DNA of 64,000 nucleotides from Sulfuricurvum sp. PC08-66 (lineage in GTDB: Bacteria; Campylobacterota; Campylobacteria; Campylobacterales; Sulfurimonadaceae). Of this stretch, positions 54,984 through 63,580 are shown in pieces. The translations under genes were made by a program, and so were the position numbers. How positions within the stretch are numbered: the first letter of the stretch is position 1; each line of letters opens with the position of its first letter. The notes under the pieces were generated by a model, which was not told the DNA's origin, did not search any database, and saw nothing but the letters and a program-made list of their open reading frames with translations. The stretch is from positions 62,001-126,000 of the forward strand of contig JQIT01000008.1 in assembly GCA_000830255.1 (NCBI GenBank). The letters are read 5' to 3'.

Positions 54984-56702
54984 ATGAAAAAAATAGCACT
55001 TTTTTTACTCTTCTTTGCTTCACTGTGGAGTGCACCTGTTGTATTGGAGGGTGAACGCGTCGATACGGGCATCACTTTTGCCAAGGGCTATTCGCACGAG
55101 ACGATGACCTTTACGCTTGAAGCGTACAATCCCAAAGCACAAAGCGTGACCTACTATTTGGAGTTTAGTGAGCCTTTTGCTGAGGTGGTGGATTTTGTCA
55201 TCGATAGTGAAGTCTCTCCCAATGGACTGCATGTGCCCTTAAATGCACGTGCTATTGCAGTACCTCTGCCGCGCGTAACCATTACCTTTGCGCCCTATCA
55301 GACACGCACGCTTTTGATAAGGTATCAGAGCCGTTTTACGTCGTATGGAGCTTTCACGCTCTATACACAAGAGGGGCTTTCGCACAAAGAGCTTATCTAT
55401 ACTGCTTTCTATTTTGCCTATTTTGGTGCCGTGGCAGTCATGGCGCTCTATAACCTTTTCTTGTTTTTGAGTCTGCGCGACAAAAGCTATCTCTACTATG
55501 TGGGATATGCAACTGTTTTTGGATTATGGGTCTTTTTGTTTAGCGGGTTTTCGCTCTACTTTATCGATGCGTCGTGGCACTATATCTTGCACTTTTCTAC
55601 GCCACTTGCCTTTGCCTTTTTCACGCGCTTTAGTCAAAACATTCTCAATATCCAAGCCCTCTCTTCGCGCCTCTATCGATTGACACAGCTCTTTATTGTG
55701 TTGCTCATACTCTTTTCGGTGTGGGTAGTGTGGGATTTGGAGAGTGGCTACTATGTGACCAATCTTTTTGGGATGCTCTTCTTCCCCGTGATGGCGTTCA
55801 TAGGAGTCTATGCCGCCAAAAAAGGGGTCATGACCGCCAAGCTTTACCTTTTTTCGCTACTGCTCTATCTCTTTTTCGCCACGATTGTGGCATCGTTGGC
55901 GATGGGATTGGTGGAGTTTTCACTCTTGACAAAATACGCTTTTGTGGTGGGGTCGCTCTTGGAAATTACGCTCTTTTCGTTTTTGTTGGCGTACAAATTC
56001 AACACGCTCAAGCAGGAGCATCTCCAAGCCCAACGCGACGAATCGATGCGTCTAGAGGCGACAGTGGCACAAAAGACGCAAGATTTGCGAGCGCTTTTGA
56101 GTGAGCGCGAGATGCTTATCAAAGAGATTCATCACCGTGTCAAAAATAATTTGCAAATTATCTCAGGCATGTTGTGGCTCCAAAGCGACGCGAGCGAAAA
56201 CGAAGAGGTTTCCACGCTTTTGACCCAAAGCATCGCACGTATCAAATCAATTTCGCTTATTCATGAGCTTATCTATGCCTCGAGTGATTTCGCGCATATC
56301 GAAGCGCAAGGCTATTTTGAGAGACTTCTAGCCTCTGTTCGAGGTGCGATTTTGGATCAAAAAATAGCCGTAGAGAGCGACATCGCGCCTTTGTCACTGA
56401 GTCTCGATGAGGCGATGGCGTTGGGGGTGATTGTCGTAGAGGTGGTGACCAATGCCGCCAAACATGCATGGGATAGCACGCATCAATCGCCCAAAATCAC
56501 GCTATCTCTCTGCCCCGAGGGTGATAAAATTGCGCTTCACATAAGTGACAATGGCAAAGGCGTGGTACTCGAGCAGCTTCAAAACAGCTCTACCTTGGGG
56601 GTGAATATCATCGCCCAAATGAGTACGCGCTTGCCAAAAGCCACCTACGGCTACAGCAATGATGCGGGGTTGCACTTTCATTTGAGGTTTGAAAAGCTAT
56701 GA
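54984..56702 (+). CDS. 7TM histidine kinase (7TMR-DISM type, HisKA_2)
   Basis: 572 residues. Signal peptide, a periplasmic DISM-like beta domain (about 20-125), seven membrane segments (about 130-345), a coiled coil and a HisKA_2 kinase domain. The phospho-accepting His is probably H384 in EIHHRVKNNLQII. The ATPase part has EVVTNAAKHAW and DNGKGV. The start has AGGGGG 7 bases upstream. It overlaps the response regulator by 4 bases and probably phosphorylates it. Confidence 0.9.
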   Translation: MKKIALFLLFFASLWSAPVVLEGERVDTGITFAKGYSHETMTFTLEAYNPKAQSVTYYLEFSEPFAEVVDFVIDSEVSPNGLHVPLNARAIAVPLPRVTITFAPYQTRTLLIRYQSRFTSYGAFTLYTQEGLSHKELIYTAFYFAYFGAVAVMALYNLFLFLSLRDKSYLYYVGYATVFGLWVFLFSGFSLYFIDASWHYILHFSTPLAFAFFTRFSQNILNIQALSSRLYRLTQLFIVLLILFSVWVVWDLESGYYVTNLFGMLFFPVMAFIGVYAAKKGVMTAKLYLFSLLLYLFFATIVASLAMGLVEFSLLTKYAFVVGSLLEITLFSFLLAYKFNTLKQEHLQAQRDESMRLEATVAQKTQDLRALLSEREMLIKEIHHRVKNNLQIISGMLWLQSDASENEEVSTLLTQSIARIKSISLIHELIYASSDFAHIEAQGYFERLLASVRGAILDQKIAVESDIAPLSLSLDEAMALGVIVVEVVTNAAKHAWDSTHQSPKITLSLCPEGDKIALHISDNGKGVVLEQLQNSSTLGVNIIAQMSTRLPKATYGYSNDAGLHFHLRFEKL

Positions 56703-57385
56703 CGATTGCGATTGTAGAAGATGAATTTATCACCGTACAGTTTTTGCGTCGATTGGTCGAGCGCATGGGGCATCACGTCGCTTTTAGTAGCAACAACGCA
56801 CTAGAGGCATTAGAGATGCTACGCAAAGAGCGTGTCGATCTGCTATTCTTGGATATCAATCTCATGGGCGCGCAAGATGGCATATGGCTTGCGCGTAATC
56901 TGCTCGCACAAACCACACCACCCAAAATCATCTATATTACCGCCTACACCGACGACATGACACTCAATGAGGCGTGCAGTACGCAACCTGCCAATCTCCT
57001 CTCCAAGCCCTTCGATGAGCGCGATGTACGTATCGCATTGGGATTGGTAGAGAGCATGACCAAAACGCTCTCGATAGCGCCAAAAAGTACGCAATTGCCC
57101 TTAGGTGAAAAGCTGTGGTACGACACCCAAAAATCGGCGCTCTTTTGGGAGGGTGTCGAGGTGGCGCTCTCACAAAAAGAGTTTGAGGTGATGAGCCTTT
57201 TGGCGCAAAAGCACGATTTGCTCATCTCGAACGAAGCCTTGATGGCGGCACTCTGGAGAGATAAAGAGGTGAGTCTCTCAACGCTACGTGACCTCATCTA
57301 TCGCCTGCGCAAAAAGGTACCCACCCTCCAGCTCGATAACATCTCCTCGATGGGGTATCGACTGCGCACTCTGACGCAACTCTGA
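56699..57385 (+). CDS. OmpR-family response regulator
   Basis: 228 residues. The receiver domain has E7/D8 and phospho-acceptor D52 in LFLDINL, and the K of LSKPF. The C-terminal winged helix (about 140-228) is of the OmpR type (LRDLIYRLRKKV...ISSMGYRL). Partner of the 7TM kinase upstream. Its targets are unknown. Confidence 0.92.
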   Translation: MTIAIVEDEFITVQFLRRLVERMGHHVAFSSNNALEALEMLRKERVDLLFLDINLMGAQDGIWLARNLLAQTTPPKIIYITAYTDDMTLNEACSTQPANLLSKPFDERDVRIALGLVESMTKTLSIAPKSTQLPLGEKLWYDTQKSALFWEGVEVALSQKEFEVMSLLAQKHDLLISNEALMAALWRDKEVSLSTLRDLIYRLRKKVPTLQLDNISSMGYRLRTLTQL

Positions 57386-57404
57386 TTTTTTCCTCATAAA
57401 CTCT

Positions 57405-57431
57405 CATCCAAATTCACAAGGAGTTTGGATG
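57405..57431 (+). promoter_or_regulatory. Hairpin holding the ribosome site and start codon of the START-like gene
   Basis: CATCCAAA (57405-57412) and TTTGGATG (57424-57431) are perfectly complementary. The loop of 11 bases contains AAGGAG (57418-57423) and the last three bases of the 3' arm are the ATG of the next gene. Such a structure would limit translation until opened. Function is inferred from position. Confidence 0.5.
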
Positions 57432-58016
57432 AAAAAATACCTGTTGATTGCACTGTTATTGGGCAGTGCATGGGGCGCGCAATGGCAAGAGCGTGCCAAT
57501 GAGGAGGGCGTGATAGTCTGGACGATGCAGACTCCTCGCTCGAGTATCGACGCCTTTCGTGCGACGGTAACGCTCGATGTGCCGCTAGAAAAAGCAGTAG
57601 CTTTTGTGGAAGATGCTTCGCGTTCGCATGAGTGGATTATGTACTGTGAAGCGGACAAGGTTATCGCGCGAACCGACGACACACACTTTGTCAAACACAA
57701 TATAGTCGATATGCCTTGGCCTTTGAGTCCACGTGACAGCGTCGCCAACTACACCAAAACCCTCTCTGACGATGGCAACGTCGTAACCATCACTTTCATT
57801 TCAGACCCCAATTTATTACCGCTACGTGACGACACCGTGCGCATAGAGCTACTAGAGGGGTATTGGCGTTTCCAAGCGCGTACTCCCAACCGCACCCACA
57901 TCACCTACGAAGTCCTCTCTGAGCCCAAAAATTTGCCTGCATGGATGGTCAATATGGGGCTAGTAGGTCAACCACTCACCACGATGAAAAATCTCAAACA
58001 AAAGCTACAACACTAA
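57429..58016 (+). CDS. START-like lipid-binding periplasmic protein
   Basis: 195 residues with a signal peptide (LLGSAWGAQ). The mature part matches START/Bet v1-like domains: VTLDVPLEKAVAFVEDASRSHEWIMYC, MPWPLSPRDSV, GYWRF.A..P..THITYEVLSEP..LPAWMVN. It may bind lipid or a hydrophobic ligand. It is between the two-component pair and the CheY-CheX-kinase-cyclase genes. Confidence 0.83.
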   Translation: MKKYLLIALLLGSAWGAQWQERANEEGVIVWTMQTPRSSIDAFRATVTLDVPLEKAVAFVEDASRSHEWIMYCEADKVIARTDDTHFVKHNIVDMPWPLSPRDSVANYTKTLSDDGNVVTITFISDPNLLPLRDDTVRIELLEGYWRFQARTPNRTHITYEVLSEPKNLPAWMVNMGLVGQPLTTMKNLKQKLQH

Positions 58017-58027
58017 AAGGAGCCTAG

Positions 58028-58393
58028 ATGAAACTGATGATTGTCGATGATTCCAATATCATCCGAAAAGCGATAGAGAAATACAGCCACAAATTCAACC
58101 TCGATTTGGTAGCCACCGCAGGGGATGGCGCTACCGCAGTGGAGCTATTTAAAATTCACCTGCCTGACATTATGACGCTCGATATTACGATGCCAGAGAT
58201 GGATGGACTTGCCGTGCTCGATGCCGTCATGGCTATCAAACCCTCTACGAAAGTCATTGTCATCTCTGCCCAATCGGACAAAAGCACAGCGCTAAGTGCA
58301 CTCGAAAAAGGGGCAGCAGATTTTATTGGCAAGCCTTTTGGTGAGGAGAAACTCAGCGCCGTACTCGCACGTATCTTGGGAAGTGATGCATGA
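58028..58393 (+). CDS. CheY-like single-domain response regulator
   Basis: 121 residues, receiver domain only. D7/D8 and D52 (LDITMPEMDG) form the acidic pocket and K102 is in GKPF. AAAAGGAG lies 6 bases before ATG. First gene of a four-gene overlapping set; likely accepts phosphate from the CheA-like kinase and is dephosphorylated by the CheX-like protein. Confidence 0.93.
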   Translation: MKLMIVDDSNIIRKAIEKYSHKFNLDLVATAGDGATAVELFKIHLPDIMTLDITMPEMDGLAVLDAVMAIKPSTKVIVISAQSDKSTALSALEKGAADFIGKPFGEEKLSAVLARILGSDA

Positions 58394-58872
58394 AAGAGCA
58401 AGAATTAGTCATTTTTATCGAGTGTGTGCGCGACTATTTTGAGACCTTTGACTCCAAGGATTCGATAGCTTTTCGCCCCCCAATTATTTTGTCGGGTGAG
58501 CGCGCCAAAACACTCAAAGAGTATGTGCTTGACTACACAGGTACCATCGCCATTAGCGGTGATTTTAGCGGAGCCATCTATGTGAGCACCAACGAAACGA
58601 TGCTCGATAAGCTTATCGAGGTGATTTTGGGTGTCGATGAGTGCAGTCACGAAGACCGCGTCGATATGGCGGGTGAAATTGTCAATACCATTTCGGGCAA
58701 TGCACGCAAAACCCTAGGCTCCAATCTCAATATCTCCGTCCCCTTTGTCGTCAGCGGCAATACGGTTAGCATCGATTTACCACGCCTTATATCACCTATT
58801 TATGTCTTGCCCTGCCAATGGAGAGGTGAAAATTTCTATGTCTTTATCGGCTTGGATTTGAGTGTCCGATGA
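58390..58872 (+). CDS. CheX-like phosphatase
   Basis: 160 residues. The CheC/CheX/FliY-type ExxN motif is E96-I-V-N99 in AGEIVNTISGNA. The flanking strands (GTIAISGDFSGAIYVST and PFVVSGNTVSIDLPR) fit the family. CheX dimers dephosphorylate CheY-P in spirochetes and Thermotoga. Overlaps both neighbours by 4 bases, so CheY above is the likely partner. Confidence 0.87.
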   Translation: MKEQELVIFIECVRDYFETFDSKDSIAFRPPIILSGERAKTLKEYVLDYTGTIAISGDFSGAIYVSTNETMLDKLIEVILGVDECSHEDRVDMAGEIVNTISGNARKTLGSNLNISVPFVVSGNTVSIDLPRLISPIYVLPCQWRGENFYVFIGLDLSVR

Positions 58873-61715
58873 TGTACCTATCGGGCTTCTCCATCGGGTT
58901 TATTATCGTATCGATAATTCTTTTTTTGATTGTCGGGTATTTGCTTTTCATCCCCAATAAATCGCAAAGCACGCGCTACATGACGCTCTTTTTGGCAGGG
59001 ATTGGCGCGCCCTTTGTGATGTTTGCGGTCGTCTTTTCATCGCTGGATATTGACCTGACGCGCGTTTCGCTGTGGGTGTTGCATTTGGCGATTTTTGGGA
59101 TTCATGGGCTTTTGATGTTTGCCTACACCTTCCCTCACAATCTCTACAAAAAAGAGAAGATTATCGCTTCACGCGTCTCGATGAGCGCGTCGATTTTGGC
59201 GCTTGCGGCGTATATTGCGGTCTCTTTGAGTATCGAGCCGATGTTTATCGCTGAAGCGGATATCTATTACTTCAATATTCCTATCCCAGGTATCGTCATA
59301 GGGTTGCAGTTTGGGGTGATGTTTTGGATTTTGTTTCGCAAACTTTACTTCTATTCACGCTACCCCAAGGATTTTGCCAAAGACCATACGCTACGTCAAA
59401 AAGCAGTTCGTTTATGGCGTATTTTGAGTGACAAAAGCACCAAAGAGGCGCACGCCATTCGAGGCTTTATTGCGCTCTTTGGCAATGCATTTTTGATTGC
59501 AGTGGCAATCGTAATGGCGACGATTGGAGCGATGAGCTGGCTGGTCAATGCCTATTTTGTGGTGATTGGTATTTTGTTTTTGCTCTTCTTTTTTGTCCTC
59601 TTTACCATCGATACGATGCCAGAGCCTACGACTTTTCAGGTCAAGCTCATTGGCGCGACACTTATAGGGACACTGGTGACCTTGGGTATTGTAGGGCTTA
59701 TCTCTACCGAAGAGACCAAGCAGCACTTCCAAGCAGTCAAGAGTGAACAAATCGATAAGCTCTATTACGACGTAGCTACAGCACGCGGCGTAGAGGATAT
59801 GCTCTATGTGGTGCGTATTGAGGATGGTAAGGTGCTACACGCACGCACGCCCCAAATGCAAAAATATCTCGAAAATTTCGCACAAAAACGCTTCCTTTAC
59901 CCACCCAAAGAGTCACAAACGCTCTTTTTTAGCGCCTTTGATATTATGGATGCCTCTAGTTTCGTCATGACGCAAGAGGTGCTTTTGCCCGATGGGCTTT
60001 ATGAGGTCGGATTTGCGTACGCGAGTTTCCGCCAAGCGATTCAAGCGGGCGCGATGAAGGTGCTCATTGTTTTGATTGCTTCGACACTTTTTATCGTCGT
60101 GGCATTCCCCTTTTTCTTCAGAGGCAATATCGCGCGTCCTTTGAAAAACCTCCTGCAGGGCGTTCGCCAAGTCGATGCGGGCAATCTCGATACCAAGATT
60201 GCCATTGTCACCAAGGACGAAATAGGGCTCATCACCCGCTCTTTCAATGCGATGACCGCTTCGCTCAAACACTCCAAAAAGCGTCTCGAAGAGTATGCGA
60301 CCAATCTCGAAGCGATGGTCAAAGAGCGTACAGGACAGCTGCATGAAGCCAAAAAAGAGACAGATGTGATTCTCGATAATGTCGATGAGGGACTCTTCCT
60401 CATCGTCCAAGAGGAGGGCGAATTTGTTATTGGTTCGCAATACTCTGCCAAGTTAGAGGAGATTTTGGGGCAAAGACACCTCGCCAAAATTGCGTTGAGC
60501 AAACTGCTAGGTGGACGTGTCGAAAAACTTAGCGTCGAGGATATCGAAAAGTATATGCGTCTACTTTTCAAATCCACCATCAACGAAGATACCCTCGAGA
60601 CGCTCAATGTCCTTAACGAAGTAGGGTGTAACACGCCAGCGGGTGAAAAACATCTCGTCTTTAAATTCCGACGCGTCTATCGCGAGGGCGTGATTGCACA
60701 TATTTTGGCAACGGTACGTGACATCACTCAAGAGGTGAAGCTCAAAGCACTACTGCACGCCACCGAAGCGAAAAACCGTGTGCAGATGGACATGCTTTTC
60801 AAAATTATCCATGCCGATACGAGCATGCTACACGACTTTTTGGAAGGGGTGCAAGAGGAGCTTGACGTGGTCGATGCGGTGCTAGGCATTCATGGCGATG
60901 CGCTAGAGTCCAAGGTGGCACAGCTCTATCGAAGCGTACATACGATTAAGGGCAATGCGGCACTCTTGGAGCTAGATTTTGTGGCAAATACCGCGCATGA
61001 AATCGAGGATAAACTCCAAGCCTTACGCCTCAAATCGAGCGTCCAAGGGCAAGATTTCGTCTCTATCGCGTTTGGTATCGAGCATCTCAAAGAGGTCATT
61101 GCAGAGATGCACGCCTTGGTGAAAAAATTGGTTGATTTCAAAAGCAATCTCTCGACCCAAGGGCAAAATCTCAACACGATTATGATGAGTGCCTTGCGAA
61201 ATTTGGTCGACAAAATCGCCCAAAATGCACCCATGGCGGTAGAGATTGAGGCAAAAAGCTTCGATGTGACACCGCTCTCGACCAAGCAACGCATAGCCAT
61301 CAAAGATGTCCTCATCCAATGTGCGCGAAACTCTATGGTACACGGTGCGCAATCGACACAAACGCGCCTAGAGAGCGGTAAGAGCGAAGCGATGCATATC
61401 ACCATCGAGACACGCCAAACCGCCAAAAATTTCATCCTCGTTTACGAAGATGATGGCGCAGGTATCGATGTGAACCGACTCAAAACAAAAGCGCGTCAAA
61501 TGGCTATCGATACCACCTATATGTCTGACAAAGAGGCAATGGGATTGATTTTTTACAGCGGTCTCTCGACGGCAAATGAGGTGAGTATGGATGCTGGACG
61601 TGGCGTGGGCATGGATCTCATCGAGCAAAAATTGCGCGATATGGGTGGTTCTATCGAGGTGGAGAGTCAATTGGGAGCCTTTACACGCTTCACTGTGACA
61701 TTGAGATTGTCATGA
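58869..61715 (+). CDS. Membrane CheA-like histidine kinase with own Hpt domain
   Basis: 948 residues. Several N-terminal membrane segments (up to about 255), a periplasmic sensor region (about 270-390), another segment (about 400-420), HAMP (about 420-475), a PAS-like region, Hpt with H691 in VHTIKGNAALL, a linker, and a CheA-type ATPase: N-box CARNSMVHG, DDGAGID, GRGVGMDLI. It ends right after the ATPase domain, so it has no CheW-like P5 domain and would not need a coupling protein. It senses through its own membrane part. It overlaps the cyclase gene by 4 bases. Confidence 0.9.
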   Translation: MMYLSGFSIGFIIVSIILFLIVGYLLFIPNKSQSTRYMTLFLAGIGAPFVMFAVVFSSLDIDLTRVSLWVLHLAIFGIHGLLMFAYTFPHNLYKKEKIIASRVSMSASILALAAYIAVSLSIEPMFIAEADIYYFNIPIPGIVIGLQFGVMFWILFRKLYFYSRYPKDFAKDHTLRQKAVRLWRILSDKSTKEAHAIRGFIALFGNAFLIAVAIVMATIGAMSWLVNAYFVVIGILFLLFFFVLFTIDTMPEPTTFQVKLIGATLIGTLVTLGIVGLISTEETKQHFQAVKSEQIDKLYYDVATARGVEDMLYVVRIEDGKVLHARTPQMQKYLENFAQKRFLYPPKESQTLFFSAFDIMDASSFVMTQEVLLPDGLYEVGFAYASFRQAIQAGAMKVLIVLIASTLFIVVAFPFFFRGNIARPLKNLLQGVRQVDAGNLDTKIAIVTKDEIGLITRSFNAMTASLKHSKKRLEEYATNLEAMVKERTGQLHEAKKETDVILDNVDEGLFLIVQEEGEFVIGSQYSAKLEEILGQRHLAKIALSKLLGGRVEKLSVEDIEKYMRLLFKSTINEDTLETLNVLNEVGCNTPAGEKHLVFKFRRVYREGVIAHILATVRDITQEVKLKALLHATEAKNRVQMDMLFKIIHADTSMLHDFLEGVQEELDVVDAVLGIHGDALESKVAQLYRSVHTIKGNAALLELDFVANTAHEIEDKLQALRLKSSVQGQDFVSIAFGIEHLKEVIAEMHALVKKLVDFKSNLSTQGQNLNTIMMSALRNLVDKIAQNAPMAVEIEAKSFDVTPLSTKQRIAIKDVLIQCARNSMVHGAQSTQTRLESGKSEAMHITIETRQTAKNFILVYEDDGAGIDVNRLKTKARQMAIDTTYMSDKEAMGLIFYSGLSTANEVSMDAGRGVGMDLIEQKLRDMGGSIEVESQLGAFTRFTVTLRLS

Positions 61716-62416
61716 GTTGCGATTATCAAGGCCAAATCGATGCACTGCATGAGAAGATGAGCAAACAAAAAGAGCTTTTGTGCCGCTATTTTTCGCGTGA
61801 CATGGTGGAGCAAATCCTCAACGATGAGATTGCCACAGGCATCAGTGGCGCTCACGAGGAGGCGACGATACTTTTTTTCGATTTGCGTGGTTCTACCACC
61901 ATTGCTGAAAATCTCTCACCGATGATTTTTTCACAGCTTTTGAGCGAGCTTTTCACGGATATTATGGATTTGATATACGGCAACGGCGGTTCGGTCAACA
62001 AGATGCTAGGTGATGGCATGATGGCGACGTACGGTGTGCCTATTCATATCGAGCATGCCGCAGTGGCGTGCGCACGAACCGCTGTGCAGATTCGAGAGTA
62101 TCTCGATACCTTCAACGATGTGCGTCCAGAGTACCTCAAAGAGCCGTTGCGTTGTGGCATGGGTATCGCCTCTGGCAAAGTCTTCGCGGGCAATATTGGC
62201 TCGATTCGTCGCATGGAGTATACGGTGCTAGGGGACGCGGTCAATACCAGCGCACGCCTAGAAAACCTCACCAAGAACATCGGACACGATATTCTTATCG
62301 ATGGCGCCACTGCGCTACAGCTAGGCAAGCATGCCACAATGGAGTTCGTCGAGGATATTACGATTCGCGGCAAGAGTAACAGTATCGATATCTACAAGCT
62401 CATCGCATGCGAATAG
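61712..62416 (+). CDS. Class III adenylyl cyclase
   Basis: 234 residues, soluble catalytic domain only. Metal ligands D57 (FFDLRGST) and D101 (KMLGDG), substrate-specifying K97 and T171 (YTVLGD), and N178 and R182 (VNTSARLE) for the transition state are all present. The Lys/Thr pair points to ATP as substrate and is typical of class IIIb enzymes, some of which respond to bicarbonate. Its position as last gene of the CheY-CheX-kinase unit suggests cAMP output linked to that relay. How the kinase would act on it is not shown. Confidence 0.9.
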   Translation: MSCDYQGQIDALHEKMSKQKELLCRYFSRDMVEQILNDEIATGISGAHEEATILFFDLRGSTTIAENLSPMIFSQLLSELFTDIMDLIYGNGGSVNKMLGDGMMATYGVPIHIEHAAVACARTAVQIREYLDTFNDVRPEYLKEPLRCGMGIASGKVFAGNIGSIRRMEYTVLGDAVNTSARLENLTKNIGHDILIDGATALQLGKHATMEFVEDITIRGKSNSIDIYKLIACE

Positions 62417-62437
62417 TTTTCAAAAAGGAGTTTTAAG

Positions 62438-63580
62438 GTGTACACATTTTGGGCGCTAGCATGGTATGGCGCGGTTTTGCTCTTTGTCTATCGATTGGTG
62501 AGAATATTGGAGAGTGAGCGATTTTTCCATCGACATGCTCACGACAATGCGTTGATTGATACGTTTGTCTCTATTATCATTCCTGCGCGCAACGAAGAGA
62601 GCAATATCGAGCGCGTGGTTCGCTCTTTGGCGGTGCAGAGTTTGGAGGCGCGACATTATGAAATTATCATCGTCAATGACAACTCCACCGACGATACAGC
62701 CACCATCGCCCAAGCCCTCTCAAGGGAGTTTACGCATGTACGTTTGATAAATGCGCCACTTCTACCCCAAGGATGGTCGGGCAAAAATCACGCCTGTCAC
62801 ATTGGGAGTTTGGAGGCGAAAGGCGATTATCTGCTCTTCATCGATGCAGATACACAAGCAGGCATTTCGCTTTTGGAGACAACACTGCGTTTTGCACGTA
62901 ATCGCGCTATTGATTTGCTCTCGATGAGTCCGATGCAGGAGATGATTAGCGTAGGTGAGAAGCTTTTGTTGCCTGCGATATTTTTGGGCGTGGCAGGCAC
63001 TATTCGATTGGACAAGATTAATACTTCACGCTTCAGTGACGCCCTAGCGAACGGGCAATTTTTGATGTTTTCACGCAGTTGCTATACCAAAATTGGGGGA
63101 CATGAAGCGATCAAAAATCAGTTGTGCGACGATGTGACCTTCGCGCACGTGGTCAAGCAAAAGGGGATGCGATTGCATTTTGGACTTTTGAAGCGTCATG
63201 AGTTTAGTGCGCGAATGTACGACAGCTTTGGGAGTGCGTGGAAAGGGTTCGGCAAAAATCTCTCCGATATTTTGGGCATACGTGGGTATGGACATGCCCT
63301 TCGTAATGTGGGCTATTTTCTGTTTTTGATGATGGGGTGGGTTGCGGCACCTTGGATGCTCTATAACGGTTCTATAGGAGAGTGGGCGAGTTGGGTGTGG
63401 GCAGTGGCGGCAATCACACTGCTATCAATTGTGACCGTTGCGGCGAGAGAGTTTCGTATTGGTGTACTCTATGTACTCTTTTTACCGTGGGCGTATGGAC
63501 TCTATGCGGTGTTGCTTTTGAGAAGTTTGCGGTTACGCACCCAAAAGGGTGCTAGAGAGTGGAGAGGGCGCTTTTATTAG
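62438..63580 (+). CDS. Membrane glycosyltransferase, family 2
   Basis: 380 residues. An N-terminal membrane segment (about 2-20), a GT2 domain (SIIIPARNEESNIERVV, IVNDNSTDDT, LFIDADTQ) and C-terminal segments (about 285-360). SGKNHAC and LCDDVTFAHVVKQKG resemble carotenoid or sterol-type glucosyltransferases (CruC/CrtQ-like). The acceptor is uncertain. Start is GTG 62438 with AAAGGAG upstream. Convergent with trxC. Confidence 0.83.
   Translation: MYTFWALAWYGAVLLFVYRLVRILESERFFHRHAHDNALIDTFVSIIIPARNEESNIERVVRSLAVQSLEARHYEIIIVNDNSTDDTATIAQALSREFTHVRLINAPLLPQGWSGKNHACHIGSLEAKGDYLLFIDADTQAGISLLETTLRFARNRAIDLLSMSPMQEMISVGEKLLLPAIFLGVAGTIRLDKINTSRFSDALANGQFLMFSRSCYTKIGGHEAIKNQLCDDVTFAHVVKQKGMRLHFGLLKRHEFSARMYDSFGSAWKGFGKNLSDILGIRGYGHALRNVGYFLFLMMGWVAAPWMLYNGSIGEWASWVWAVAAITLLSIVTVAAREFRIGVLYVLFLPWAYGLYAVLLLRSLRLRTQKGAREWRGRFY

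Noticed and set aside
57405-57431. Hairpin as terminator of the response regulator gene
   Set aside because: The stem is AT-rich, has no T-tract and includes the next start codon.
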